The notes: generated by a model not told the origin, from the sequence alone. 64,000 bases of DNA from CAMDPA01 sp963825625 (GCA_963825625.1 CAWGUF010000020.1:1-64000); one strand, 5' to 3'. Shown: positions 47,817 to 58,216, numbered from the stretch's first letter. Made by a program: numbers and translations.

Positions 47817-48262
47817 TGTATAATCACCGTCATGGCCGATCCGAGGTCGCGTGAAACGGGACCGAGGGACATGTCGGCCATCCATGCGGGGCTCGACAGC
47901 CACGCATGCGGATGGTTGCCGTGGATGGCCGCCTGGTCCCGGCCCTCGGCAGTCGCCTCGGACCGGCGCGGCCATGACGGCGGAATGAAAGTGAGGCGAC
48001 GCCTGCTAACACATGATCGTCCCGTCGTGCCTCCACCCACACGCCGACCACAGCCGTCAGGCAGCACCGCGCCACGCCTCATCCCCGCCGCTTCACGCGC
48101 GCCACGTCCAGGCCTGCCGCGCGCAGCCGCGCCACCGTCGCATCCAGATGCGCCCTGTCGCGCGTCTCCACCACGACGCGCGCCAGCGCCCCCTTGGCGG
48201 GCGTGTCTGTGAACACGCGCTGATGCACGACCTCGATGATGTTGGCGCCAGTCTCCGCAATG
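47817..48262. repeat. Long direct repeat, left copy
   Basis: 446 bp matching 63529-63974 in the same orientation with only a few mismatches (for example acacatg versus acgcatg, and ggcctgcc versus gtcccgcc). It contains the last part of ilvA (minus strand) and about 260 bp beyond its stop. The right edge is sharp and joins directly to a truncated kinase gene. Confidence 0.9.
48079..48262 (-). pseudogene. 3' fragment of ilvA (threonine ammonia-lyase)
   Basis: Codes only for the last ~60 residues: ETGANIIEVVHQRVF ... ARVVVETRDRAHLDA ... KRRG, stop at 48079-48081. This is the ACT-like regulatory tail of threonine ammonia-lyase, with no catalytic PLP domain, so it is a dead copy made by the repeat. 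The functional gene end is at 63791. Confidence 0.85.
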
Positions 48263-48705
48263 GCGAGGCGAGCCGGCGCGTCGATGTCAGTGCGCTTGTT
48301 ACCAGTATCATCGACGACATGAGCGAGGCGGGCATGCCCGTCGTCAGTGGGCAGGTGCAAGCAGGGTTGATCGTCGAATGCAGGCCCGTTGCTCTGCGCC
48401 GCGCGCTCGCCAACCTGATCGACAACGCTGTCAAGTACGGCGAGCGTGCGACCGTCTCGCTCTCCACAATGGGCCCCAACGTCGCGATCGACGTTGATGA
48501 TGAGGGGCCGGGCATTCCCGAGGATCAGTTGTCAGACGTGCTGCAGCCCTTCTACCGTATCGAAAACTCGCGAAATCGCGACACCGGCGGGATTGGGCTC
48601 GGCCTCGCCATCGCGTCCTCGATTGCCGAGAACCACGGCGGAGCCTTGAAACTCTCCAACAGGCGCCAACAGGGCTTGCGGGCAACCTTCGAAATTCCCC
48701 GATAG
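48263..48705 (+). pseudogene. Truncated histidine kinase (ATPase domain only)
   Basis: About 146 residues of a sensor kinase C-terminus: N-box LANLIDNAVKYGE, G1 DEGPGIPEDQ, F-box FYRIENSRNRDTGG, G2 GIGLGLAIASSI, ending in FEIPR. The sensor, HAMP and His-containing dimerisation regions are missing. The break coincides with the right edge of the direct repeat, and the open frame runs backwards into it, giving a chimeric frame from 48013. Without an H-box it cannot work alone as a kinase. Confidence 0.85.
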
Positions 48706-49117
48706 TTCAGCACGGCGTTTGGCAAGCGCCGGATAGCCCGCCCGAGAGAACACTGCGTGGCCCTGCATGCTTCATGCAGCTCACCAACCGTGCCAATCTG
48801 AACGATCACACTTGGCCCACCTCGGCGTCGCGCGAATGTGCAAGTTCTGAGGCGCTGCGGCCGTCGACCGAACACCGATCAAGGCTCTCTTTGCCTCTGA
48901 AGTCGTCGGCTTGAGTTCTGGCAGGATAGTTGGTCCGCTATCTCGCCCTTTCCTGATGTCGCACGCTCAGGCTGTGACCATTTGGCGTGGCGATGTTTCA
49001 CGTCAAGTATTTGTACCTGTGAGTTGGCACAGATGTCGTCTCTTCGAGATCAGTGGATGTGGTAATCCATTCTCCTGCGGGGGCGCCACGCACGTCATCG
49101 ATCGAGATATAAAAGCC
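48706..49117. other. Intergenic region, nothing recognised
   Basis: About 410 bp between the kinase remnant and the TPR gene. Short open frames on both strands show no motifs. It may be left-over sequence from the rearrangement that cut the kinase gene. Confidence 0.4.
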
Positions 49118-49702
49118 ATGAGCCGAACCGCCGCTACGCTTCTGGGAGCCGTCCTTGCGTGGGCCTGTACGGTCACGATCGTCGCGGCGCACATTCCGGA
49201 AGATCGGCAGGCGCGGTCGCCGGCAGTCGTCGCGCACCCACCCAATGACGGCACTGCATCGGATAGCTGGTGCGCCTCCCACATCAAGCGAGGCGAATTG
49301 GTGCAGGCGTTTTTCGACTGCAACCATGCCGTGGCGCAGGCCCCCGACAAACCCAATGCATATTCCAATCGGGGCTCGTTGTTCCTAATGATCAAGGAGA
49401 CGGAACGAGCGCTTGCCGACTTCGAGGTCGCTCTGCGTCTCAATCCGAAAGATCCCAGCTCCTACTACAATCGCGGACTGGCGAAAGCTCGCCTCGGACG
49501 CGGGCCAGAGGCCATCGCCGATTATACCGAGGCGATCCGCATCAATCCCGACATGGCCGTCGCACACCACAATCGAGGTTATGAGTATGAGCGGCTTGGG
49601 CAGCGCGACAAAGCCATCGAGGACTACAGACAGGCCTTGAAGATCCAACCCGGTCTTAAGCCATCCGAGCTGGGACTGAAGAGACTGCGCGGGGACTTGT
49701 AG
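49118..49702 (+). CDS. Exported TPR protein
   Basis: 194 residues. Signal peptide (TLLGAVLAWACTVTIVAAH), then a linker and three tandem tetratricopeptide repeats: NAYSNRGSLFLMIKETERAL, SSYYNRGLAKARLGRGPEAI and VAHHNRGYEYERLGQRDKAI. TPRs bind proteins; in the periplasm partners are unknown. The ATG at 49118 is chosen for the signal peptide, although no good ribosome-binding site is visible. It is followed by the metal-efflux genes about 190 bp away and may or may not belong with them. Confidence 0.75.
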   Translation: MSRTAATLLGAVLAWACTVTIVAAHIPEDRQARSPAVVAHPPNDGTASDSWCASHIKRGELVQAFFDCNHAVAQAPDKPNAYSNRGSLFLMIKETERALADFEVALRLNPKDPSSYYNRGLAKARLGRGPEAIADYTEAIRINPDMAVAHHNRGYEYERLGQRDKAIEDYRQALKIQPGLKPSELGLKRLRGDL

Positions 49703-49889
49703 GCGCATAGACCTGATGTTTGGCGAGTTGAATTGCCGTAACGCATTGAAATTAAAGAGTCCGCGCCGTTACAGAGTGAAACAATCCGGAAATCGCCCAG
49801 CAACACCCTCGCGTTACCTTAACCACTGATCGAGCGCTCAGCCGGAGAATGACTGGCGAAGCGCGATGGGCCAGACGGGACGAGCGATA

Positions 49890-51647
49890 ATGCTGCGAAA
49901 GTGCCTGGCGGCAATCGCCTGCCTTACGGTGTTTGGCTTCACGCCAGCCCGCGCGCACGAAGGCCACATCCACGACAAGCCGCCAGTGCTGAACCTTCCG
50001 GTTGCCCCGCGCGTGGTGGCGGTTACGCCTGAATTGGAGCTGGTGGGTGTTTCGTCGGGTGGTAACCGGCTGACCATCTTCCTCCATGCCTACGCCAGCA
50101 ATGAGCCCATCAAGGGAGCCCGGATAGACGTCAGCGCAGGTGAGAACAGCGCCGCTGCCAAGCCGGAAGGCGATGGCGTTTTCACTATTTCAGCACCCTG
50201 GCTCGACACCGCCAAGGGTATCGACCTCGTGTTCGCGTTGACCCTGGCTGACGGCACGCAGGACCTGCTGACTGGGCGGCTCAGTGAGGTGGCCAGCACG
50301 CAGACCTCCCGCCCGCCCGCCAGTGCCTCGGCATGGCAATCCGGACGATTGCTTGAACAGCCCGTTTTTCTGTTGGCGGCGGCCGGTGGATTGATGGCCG
50401 GCATTCTCCTGACAATGCTGGTGCTTGGAGCACGAAGGCGCGGCAAGAGCGAAGCTGTTCAGTCGCACCCACACTCCGAGATCGGTGAAGATTTGGACCG
50501 TTTGACGCGAGCGGCAGTTGAGCCGCAGAGGCGCCAGGTCGGGGCCGGTGTTTCGATCCTCATCGTCGGACTGCTTATCGGCCAGCTCGTGCCCGAGCCC
50601 GTCCGGGCAGCCGACGACCCCCTGCCCTCGATTCCACCGACGATGGCGACGGATCTGGCGCAGCGCATGCCCGACGGCACCTTGTTCGTTCCCAAAGCGA
50701 CGCAGCATCTGCTCGGCGTGCGCACCCGTCTGACGGCGCGGGGTGATGCATCCCGCTCGGTGGAGCTGACCGGCACGATCATTCCCGGTCCTGAGCATTT
50801 CGGCCGCGTGCAGCCGGGCAGACCGGGGCGCATCGAGGCAGCGCCCGGCGGCTTGGCGTTCGTCGGCAAGCGCGTCGAGAAAGGCCAGCTGTTGGGCTAC
50901 GTGCGCACCTACATCGAGGCGGCCGACCGCGCCAACATGGACAGCATGATCGCGGAGACTGAAGGCCGGATCGAAAAGCTCAAAACGATCCTGTCGCGCT
51001 ATGACAAGTTGCCCGGCTCGGTACCGCAGGTGAAGGTCGATGAGGTGCGCGGCGAGTTGCAGGCATTGACGCGCAAGCGAGCGGAGTTGCTGCCTGCCGC
51101 CGGCTCGCGCGAGCCGATCATTGCGCCGATTGGCGGCATCGTCTCCGTTGCCAACGCAACGATCGGACAGATCGTAGAGGCGCGCGATGTGCTGTTCGAG
51201 ATCGTCGATCCGTCGGAGTTCTGGGTCGAGGCCATTGCCTACGACCGCGAGGCCGTCAGCCAACCGGAAAAAGCGGTCGCGATCGCCGGCGGTGGCGAGC
51301 AGATTCCGCTGACATTCGCCGGACGCGGACTGGTGCTGCGCCAGCAGGCCACCGTGCTCACGTTCCGCATCACGGGAACTCGGGAAGGATTGGCGATTGG
51401 CATGCCGGTCAAGGTGGTGGTGCAGTCAAGGGCCAAAGTTGATGGCTTCGTGATTCCGGCCTCTTCCGTCGTGCGCGGCCAGACAGGGCTGCCGATCGTC
51501 TGGGTAAAGACCGAGGCCGAGCGCTTCGAGCCACAGACGGTAAAGGTTGCGCCGCTCGACGGGACGTCCATCGTGATCACTGCCGGCCTCAAGGACGATA
51601 TGCGAGTCGTGACAAACGGCGTGACACTGCTCAATCAGGTGCGTTGA
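49890..51647 (+). CDS. RND efflux periplasmic adaptor (heavy-metal type) fused to an N-terminal membrane domain
   Basis: 585 residues. Signal peptide ending in ARAHEGHIHD (His-rich start of the mature protein), a periplasmic beta-type domain, a membrane helix (PVFLLAAAGGLMAGILLTMLVLGA), a second hydrophobic segment (VSILIVGLLIGQL), and from about residue 270 a CzcB/CusB-like adaptor: LTGTIIPGPEHFGRVQPGRPGRI, a hairpin (AETEGRIEKLKTILSRYD), PIIAPIGGIVSVANATIGQIV and VTNGVTLLNQ. It looks like two proteins joined. It links the pump to an outer-membrane channel. An ATG eight codons upstream (49866) is also possible. The stop is 18 bp before the pump gene. Confidence 0.85.
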   Translation: MLRKCLAAIACLTVFGFTPARAHEGHIHDKPPVLNLPVAPRVVAVTPELELVGVSSGGNRLTIFLHAYASNEPIKGARIDVSAGENSAAAKPEGDGVFTISAPWLDTAKGIDLVFALTLADGTQDLLTGRLSEVASTQTSRPPASASAWQSGRLLEQPVFLLAAAGGLMAGILLTMLVLGARRRGKSEAVQSHPHSEIGEDLDRLTRAAVEPQRRQVGAGVSILIVGLLIGQLVPEPVRAADDPLPSIPPTMATDLAQRMPDGTLFVPKATQHLLGVRTRLTARGDASRSVELTGTIIPGPEHFGRVQPGRPGRIEAAPGGLAFVGKRVEKGQLLGYVRTYIEAADRANMDSMIAETEGRIEKLKTILSRYDKLPGSVPQVKVDEVRGELQALTRKRAELLPAAGSREPIIAPIGGIVSVANATIGQIVEARDVLFEIVDPSEFWVEAIAYDREAVSQPEKAVAIAGGGEQIPLTFAGRGLVLRQQATVLTFRITGTREGLAIGMPVKVVVQSRAKVDGFVIPASSVVRGQTGLPIVWVKTEAERFEPQTVKVAPLDGTSIVITAGLKDDMRVVTNGVTLLNQVR

Positions 51648-51665
51648 GGCGGGGCGAACACGGCC

Positions 51666-54600
51666 ATGTTCAATTTCCTCGTCAGCGCCAGCCTTCGCAA
51701 TCGCCTGTTCGTGCTCGCGGTCGCGACGGTCCTGGTCATCTACGGCGCGCTAGCGATGCGCGCGCTGCCGGTCGATGTGTTCCCCGATCTCAATCGCCCG
51801 ACCGTCACACTGATGACGGAAGCGGAAGGCCTGGCGCCGGAGGAGGTCGAGACCCTCGTCACGTTCCCGATCGAGACGGCGATGAACGGTATGCCCGGCG
51901 TCTCGCGCGTCAGATCCGTCTCCGGCGTCGGCCTTTCGATCGTCTACGTCGAGTTCGAATGGGGCACCGACGTCTTCCGCAATCGCCAGCAGGTGACCGA
52001 GCGGCTCGGCATCGTGCGTGAGCAGCTGCCGCGCGGTGTCGTTCCACAGATGGGACCGATCACCTCGATCATGGGCGAGATCATGCTGATCGCGCTGGCC
52101 AGCGACAAGGCGAGCCCGATGGAGCTGCGCGAGGAGGCCGATTGGGTCATCCGGCCGCGGCTGCTGACGATTCCCGGGGTCGCCCAGGTGATCCCGATCG
52201 GCGGCGAGGTCAGGCAGTACCGCATCTCCCTAAATCTGTCGCAGATGAATGTCCTCAAAGTATCGCGAAACGAGGTCGAGACCGCGCTTAGCCAGTTCGG
52301 CGCCAACACGGCCGGCGGCTTCGTCGATCAGCATGCCCGCGAATACCTCATCCGCAATTTGGGCCGGACCACACGGCTGCAGGATCTGCGCGATCTGCCG
52401 GTCTCGCATCGCGCCGGCCTCTCGGTGCGATTGTCGCAGGTGGCCGAGGTCGATTACGGCGCGCGCGTGAAGCGCGGCGATGCCGGCTTCATGGGCCGGC
52501 CGGCTGTAATCCTCTCGGTGCAGAAACAGCCGAGCGGAGACACCCTGAAGCTGACCGCGGACATCGAGGCCGCACTGGCCGATCTGAAGCGGGTCATGCC
52601 GGGAACCGTGACGACGTCGGTGCTGTTCCGTCAGGCCGACTTCATCAAGGTCTCGATTGACAACGTGCAGAAGGTGCTGGTCGAGGCACTGATCGTCGTC
52701 GCCATCGTGCTGTTCATGTTCCTGCTCAACTGGCGCACCACCGCAATATCGTTGACCGCGATCCCGATCTCGATCCTCGTCACCGTGATCGTGTTCCAGT
52801 TATTCGGCATGACGATCAACACGATGACGCTCGGCGGTCTTGCGATTGCGATCGGCGAGTTGGTCGACGACGCTGTTGTGGACGTCGAGAACGTATTCCG
52901 TCGGTTGCGCGAGAACAGGGCGAAGGCAGTTCCGGAGCCAGTTTTGAGCGTCATAGCGCGGGCCTCACAGGAGGTTCGCTCCGGCATCATCTATGCGACG
53001 GCGATCATCGTCCTGGTGTTCGTGCCCCTGTTCGCGCTGTCGGGCATCGAGGGCCGGTCTATTCGCGCCGCTCGGCGTCGCCTATATCGTCTCCATCCTG
53101 GCAAGCCTCGTCACCTCGATCACAGTCACGCCCGTGCTATGCTACTATCTGCTGCCCAAGTCCCGCGCCGCCGCCGGTCACGACGGCTGGTTGGTGCGAA
53201 CGCTGAAGAGGGGCAACAGGCGCCTGCTCGGCTGGGCGTTCGGCCAGCAGCCTTTCATCATGACTGCCGCGGTGTTTGCCGTCTCGATCGCGGTATTGAG
53301 CGCGACCTATCTTCCCCGTTCCTTCCTGCCGCCGTTCAATGAGGGCACACTGACGATATCGATGCTGTTCCGGCCTGGGATCGCGCTCACGGAGTCGCAT
53401 CGCGTGGGCCTGATCGCGGAACGACTGATCCAGCAGGTGCCGGAGGTGCGCACGGTCGGACGGCGAACGGGCCGCGCAGAGCTCGACGAGCATGCCGAAG
53501 GCGTCCACTCCGCTGAAATCGACGTCGATCTCGACCGCTCCGCGCGTAGCCGCGAGGACATCATCGCTGACATCAGGTCGCGCCTCGCGATCTTGCCGGC
53601 CAACGTCAACGTCGGCCAACCGATCTCGCACCGGCTCGACCATATGCTGTCCGGCATTCGCGCGCAGATCGCCCTGAAAATCTTCGGTGATGATCTCGAT
53701 ACGCTGCGGTCCGTCGCGGAGCAGCTCAGGACCGGGATGAATGGCATCCCGGGGCTGGTCGATCTGCAGATCGAGCGGCAGGTGCGCATTCCGCAGGTGC
53801 AGATATCCGTCGACTACGACAAGGCATCCCGGCTGGGCGTGGCACCCGCGCACGTTACCGAGGCACTGGCATCGATGGTCAACGGCCGTGTCGTTTCGCA
53901 GGTGATCGACGGCAGCCGCCGCTACGACGTGGTGTTGCGCGTAGCCGAGCGCGACCGCACGACGGACGGACTCTCGGGCCTGATGCTGGAGACCCCGTCC
54001 GGCCGGGTTCCACTGTCTGCATTCGCATCGATTGTCGAGACCGACGGCCCCAATCAGATCCTGCGCGACAACACGCGCCGCCGTATCGTCGTTCTGGCCA
54101 ACACGGACGGCTCTGACATGGCGCGCATAATTGCTGACGTCCGCAAAGCCGTTGCGGCATCGGAACTTCCGGACGGCTATTTCACGTCGTTGGAAGGCAC
54201 CTTCCAGGCGCAGGAGGAGGCGACGCGGCTGATTGCGATACTGGCGCTGTTCTCTTTGGGCGCGATCTTCGTGGTGTTGTTCAGCCGCTACAAATCACCC
54301 GTGCTTGCGCTGATCATCATGGGCAACGTGCCGCTGGCGCTGATCGGCAGCGTGATCGCGCTGTGGCTCGCCGGGCAGCCACTTTCGGTCGCGAGCATGG
54401 TCGGCTTTATCACGCTGGCCGGCATCAGCGCGCGCAACGGCATCCTCAAGGTCAGCCACTATATCAATCTGGTGCTGCTCGAAGGCGAGCGTTTCGGCCG
54501 CGAGATGATCGTGCGCGGCAGCCTGGAACGCCTGACACCGGTGCTGATGACCGCACTTGCCGCCGGCCTCGCCCTGATCCCGCTGATGATCGGAGCCGAT

Positions 54601-54786
54601 GCGCCCGGCAAGGAGATCCTGCATCCGGTCGCCATCACGATCTTCGGCGGCCTCATCAGCTCCACCCTGCTCGACACGATCCTGACGCCGATCCTGTTCC
54701 TCCGCTACGGCGAGAAGGCCATCGAGCGCCTGAAGGCAGAGCGGGAGGAGGCTAGCCTTGGTCAAGCCACGGCCCAGGCTTACTGA
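51666..54786 (+). CDS. Heavy-metal RND efflux pump (CzcA/CusA family), one frameshift
   Basis: About 1039 residues after bridging one inserted base near 53057 (IEGR then LFAPLG). Twelve-helix inner-membrane proton antiporter. Features: LPVDVFPDLNRPTVTL near the N-terminus, porter-domain repeats, NWRTTAISLTAIPISILV, and the proton-relay helix LAIAIGELVDDAVVDVENV with its acidic residues, as in metal-exporting RND members. Helix repeats in the second half end with GGLISSTLLDTILTPILF. It works with the adaptor upstream. No CzcC-type outer-membrane factor gene is in the cluster. The metal cannot be fixed from sequence; the Ni/Co-type exporter downstream makes divalent metals likely. Confidence 0.9.
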
Positions 54787-54846
54787 AGAGCGGATCGGAC
54801 AACATCACGCCATGATCGAAACAACCGCAAATAAGGGAATGCAAAC

Positions 54847-55239
54847 ATGCTGAGATACCTGATCCTCGCCGTCGCACTGGCATTCGCAAGCGTACCGGCC
54901 AGCGCGCACCAGGCGAGCAAATTCATCCAGGGCCCGCACGGTGGCCATATCATTGATGCCGGTGGCGGCAAGCAGCACTGGGAGCTTGTTGCCAAGGGCG
55001 GTGAGTTGACGCTCTACGTTACCGACAAGGACGAAAAGCCTGTTGACACCACGGGTGGCTCCGCCGACGCTCAGGTGCTGGTCGGCGGCAAGAACCACAA
55101 GGTTTCACTGTCGCCCGCCGGCGCCAATACATTGAAGGGCTCCGGGCAATTCGTGGCCGCTAAGGGCATGCGCGTGATTGTAAAAACCAGCAAGGTCGGC
55201 GGCGAGAGCTTCCAGGCGCGGCTGACGCCGCTGAAGTGA
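54847..55239 (+). CDS. Small periplasmic protein of the efflux operon
   Basis: 130 residues. Signal peptide (MLRYLILAVALAFASVPASA), mature protein starting HQASKFIQGPHGGHIIDAGGG, a His/Gly segment that could bind metal, then a beta-rich domain (GGELTLYVTDKDEKPV). No family name is certain. It lies 60 bp after the RND pump and 14 bp before the response regulator, so it belongs to the operon; a role as metal carrier or sensor is a guess from position. AAGGGAA precedes the ATG. Confidence 0.7.
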   Translation: MLRYLILAVALAFASVPASAHQASKFIQGPHGGHIIDAGGGKQHWELVAKGGELTLYVTDKDEKPVDTTGGSADAQVLVGGKNHKVSLSPAGANTLKGSGQFVAAKGMRVIVKTSKVGGESFQARLTPLK

Positions 55240-55253
55240 GGTGATCGGCACGA

Positions 55254-56039
55254 ATGCCGGGCAGGACACCACCGAGAGATAATTCCGCACAAGGTGTATC
55301 TGGCGATGACACATCGCAAGTGCCCGACGCGCACATCCTCGTGTGCGACGACGACGCGGAATTGCGACGCCTGCTGGCGACGTTCCTGACCGACCACGGA
55401 TTCGCGGTTATCGCCGTCGCCGATGGACGCGAGCTCGCACGTCATTTCCGTTCGGGGGCGCCGGTCGACCTGGTCATCCTGGACATCATGCTGCCCGGCC
55501 AGAGCGGAATGGAGATATGCCGGGAGCTGCGCGTGACGTCTCACGTACCGATCCTTATGCTGACGGCGCGCGGCGACGAGACGGACCGCATCGTTGGCCT
55601 GGAGATGGGTGCCGACGACTACATGAGCAAGCCGTTCAGCCCGAACGAGTTGCTGGCGCGTGTGAAGGCCATGCTGAGACGCTGGCGCATGGCCGGGCCA
55701 GGAATGCTCACCGGGCAGCGCCGCGGCTACGCCTTCGATGGCTGGCAGCTAGACGTGACACGCCGGGAGCTGCGCAACCCGGCGGGCGTGATTATCGATC
55801 TCTCGGCGGGTGAATATGACCTGCTGCTGGCGTTCTTGGAAGCACCACAGCGTGTGCTCTCACGTGAGCAGCTGCTCGATGCCGCGTGCAATCGCGACGC
55901 ACAACCGTTCGATCGCAGCATCGATGTGCAGGTCAGCCGCCTCAGGCGCAAGATCGGAGGCGAGGAGAGCGGCGAGGGTTTCATCAAAACAGTGCGTGGC
56001 GCCGGCTACATGTTCGTTGCGAAGGTGCAGGAACGATGA
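55254..56039 (+). CDS. OmpR-family response regulator
   Basis: 261 residues. Receiver domain with VCDDDAELRR (acidic pocket), phospho-acceptor Asp in LVILDIMLPG, Thr in LMLTARG and Lys in MSKPFSP. The C-terminal winged helix has DLSAGEYDLLLAFL, REQLLDAACN and SIDVQVSRLRRKIG. The N-terminal 25 residues are extra and polar; a downstream start is possible. The stop overlaps the kinase start in ATGA, so the pair is translationally coupled. It probably controls the metal-efflux operon in which it sits. Confidence 0.92.
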   Translation: MPGRTPPRDNSAQGVSGDDTSQVPDAHILVCDDDAELRRLLATFLTDHGFAVIAVADGRELARHFRSGAPVDLVILDIMLPGQSGMEICRELRVTSHVPILMLTARGDETDRIVGLEMGADDYMSKPFSPNELLARVKAMLRRWRMAGPGMLTGQRRGYAFDGWQLDVTRRELRNPAGVIIDLSAGEYDLLLAFLEAPQRVLSREQLLDAACNRDAQPFDRSIDVQVSRLRRKIGGEESGEGFIKTVRGAGYMFVAKVQER

Positions 56040-57400
56040 GCTGGCTTACTGATACGATTGCCGGCCGCACGATCATGGTGCTGGTTATCGGGCTGGGCTC
56101 CATCATAGCGCTGGGGCAATACGTCTATCAGACCGGCATCGAGCGCGAGGTCTCGGCCAGCAACACCGAAAGCATAGCCGATCGGCTCCTGTTCATGGCC
56201 GGCACGTTATCCTCGGTCGACCCCGCGAAACGGGACGATGCCGCGCACGGCCTGTCGGGTGGTCCCCTGGAGCTGCATTGGGGACGCGAGCCCCTGGCCA
56301 CGCAGGGTGGGCGGCTCGATACGGTTACCTCGAATCTGCGGGCAAGACTGATTTCCAAGTCGCCCGACCTGGAGGCGATGGGACTGGTCGTCGGCACGAC
56401 TCGCACCGATGGCGTGGGGCATGCCATCGACAAGGGGGCCGACGACAAGCACACCTCGCTGATTTCGCTCCCTCTTGACGATGGCAGCTGGCTGAACGTG
56501 ACACTCGCCCGCGTACAGCCGACGCGCGCGGCCTCCCCCAGTCTCCTCCTGACCATCGCCATCGGTGCTCTCGGTATTGTCGCGTTGTCGGTGCTGATGA
56601 GCCGATGGCTGACGAGACCTTTGGAGCAACTCGCCCGAGGCGCACGCAATCTCTTTCTGACTTCGGATAATCTCCCACTGCCCGAGACCGGGACGCGCGA
56701 GGTGCGCACGCTGGCGACTGCAATCAACGACCTCCAGGCCCGCATCCGCCGCATGGTGGATGATCGCACGCACATGCTGGCGGCTGTCAGTCACGACCTC
56801 AGAACGCCGCTGACGCGCCTGCGGCTTCGCGTTACCGGCCTCGGCGACGCCGATACCCGCAAGAGCATCGAGGCGGATCTCAACGAAATGGAGGCGATGA
56901 TCGATGCGACGTTGTCGTTTCTGCGCGATGACATGGCAAAAGAGGAGATTGAGCAGGTCGACTTGGCCGCCATCCTGCAGACGCTCGCCGACGACGCCAG
57001 CGATGCAGGTCAGCATGTCGAGGTCGACATTCCGCGTTCCATTGTTATCGGGGGGAGACATCTGGCGCTGAAGCGAGCATTCGGCAATCTGGTGCAGAAT
57101 GCGCTGAAGTTCGGTGGGCAGGCAAGGATCACCGCCAACGCAGCCCGTGACGAGATACGAATCTCGATTGCGGATAATGGCCCGGGGCTTCCCACCGACA
57201 GGGTGGAGGCCGTATTCGAGCCGTTCTATCGGCTGGAGCCATCGCGGGACCGGCGCACGGGGGGCTACGGCCTGGGGCTCACCATCACGCGCTCGATCGT
57301 ACGCGCGCACGGTGGAGATGTGACGCTGTCCAATCGTGCCCCGCATGGACTGGAAGCCATCGTGCGATTGCCACGCGTCAGCTGCTCCGAGAGGACTTGA
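56036..57400 (+). CDS. Sensor histidine kinase paired with the OmpR-type regulator
   Basis: 454 residues. Two membrane helices (IMVLVIGLGSIIALGQY and LLLTIAIGALGIVALSVL) bracket a ~140-residue periplasmic sensor with several His and Asp. HAMP (MSRWLTRPLEQLARGA) leads to the H-box MLAAVSHDLRTPLTRLRL, N-box FGNLVQNALKFGG, G1 DNGPGLPTDR, F-box and G2 GGYGLGLTITRSI. The start ATG overlaps the regulator stop. The context suggests it senses periplasmic metal. It is not the parent of the truncated kinase at 48263, whose sequence differs. Confidence 0.92.
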   Translation: MSWLTDTIAGRTIMVLVIGLGSIIALGQYVYQTGIEREVSASNTESIADRLLFMAGTLSSVDPAKRDDAAHGLSGGPLELHWGREPLATQGGRLDTVTSNLRARLISKSPDLEAMGLVVGTTRTDGVGHAIDKGADDKHTSLISLPLDDGSWLNVTLARVQPTRAASPSLLLTIAIGALGIVALSVLMSRWLTRPLEQLARGARNLFLTSDNLPLPETGTREVRTLATAINDLQARIRRMVDDRTHMLAAVSHDLRTPLTRLRLRVTGLGDADTRKSIEADLNEMEAMIDATLSFLRDDMAKEEIEQVDLAAILQTLADDASDAGQHVEVDIPRSIVIGGRHLALKRAFGNLVQNALKFGGQARITANAARDEIRISIADNGPGLPTDRVEAVFEPFYRLEPSRDRRTGGYGLGLTITRSIVRAHGGDVTLSNRAPHGLEAIVRLPRVSCSERT

Positions 57401-57433
57401 CCGCTTGGCATGCTGCCACGCTCAGCCGGGACT

Positions 57434-58216
57434 TCAGCCGCCAACCTTGGGCTTGTAGATAGGCACGTTGAAGTTCAGCTTCACTGCCGTATCCGGCGTC
57501 GCCGGCGTCAGACCGAACAGCAACCCGAGGTCGACACCGACCTTCGTGTCCCGGCCAAAATCGATCTGAGTATAGGCGACGGGCCCGATCCTGTGCTCCT
57601 GCTCGGACCACGGCGGTGCGTTGCCCAGGTTGTCGACGACACCAAAGCCTTCAACGCCGAGGCCGAAACCTTCACGCAAATCGTACTTCACCTGCCAGCC
57701 GTAGGCAAAAGCGATGCCTTCCTCCCTGTTCTGACCGAACGTCTTCTCCAGGAACAAGTTGCTGGTGAACGAGAGCTTGTCGGTTTTCACGGTGGGAATG
57801 AGGCCGAACAGAACGGAGTTGGTCGCATCGCGGTGCACTGCGCCGGTCACCTCAGTGTACCAGCCAAGCCCGTAATCGAACGGCTTCTTGTCGTCCAGCG
57901 CACGCAACACGAATAGACTGCCTGCTGCGAGTCCCACCAATCGCATATCGTCCGACTTGGGCTGCTCGAACTTCAGTGCACCCGAAATCTTCCAGCGATC
58001 GGTGAGACCGTAGAACAGCGCCTGCTCGTTCGCGTGACGATTGGCCCCCTCCGGCGGGTGAACGGCAAACATAGTCTCCGGGCCATAGTCGACGGCACCC
58101 TTCTCCACCTCGACAGGCTTTACATCGAATGTCTGTGCAGAGGCGCCCGGTGCAAGAGAGATCACGGAGAGGGCCGCAACGGCCGCAACGCGAGTTGTCA
58201 GCGTGCCATGACGCAT
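57434..58216 (-). CDS. Predicted outer-membrane beta-barrel protein
   Basis: 260 residues. Signal peptide ending in APGASA, then alternating strands rich in Tyr, Phe and Gly (YGLGWYTEVTGAV, FAYGWQVKYDLREGFGLGVEGF, VGVDLGLLFGLTP) and a C-terminal hydrophobic strand, as in small outer-membrane barrels. No specific family is recognised. The Met at 58216 has GGGAG upstream. It is convergent with the kinase gene, 33 bp apart, and divergent in effect from the exporter cluster; a role in metal permeability is only suggested by place. Confidence 0.6.
   Translation of the reverse strand: MRHGTLTTRVAAVAALSVISLAPGASAQTFDVKPVEVEKGAVDYGPETMFAVHPPEGANRHANEQALFYGLTDRWKISGALKFEQPKSDDMRLVGLAAGSLFVLRALDDKKPFDYGLGWYTEVTGAVHRDATNSVLFGLIPTVKTDKLSFTSNLFLEKTFGQNREEGIAFAYGWQVKYDLREGFGLGVEGFGVVDNLGNAPPWSEQEHRIGPVAYTQIDFGRDTKVGVDLGLLFGLTPATPDTAVKLNFNVPIYKPKVGG

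Noticed and set aside
47825..48078. Open frames on both strands of the direct repeat (81-126 codons)
   Set aside because: Arg/Pro/His-rich, overlapping in several frames, no motifs; they look like GC-driven chance frames downstream of ilvA.
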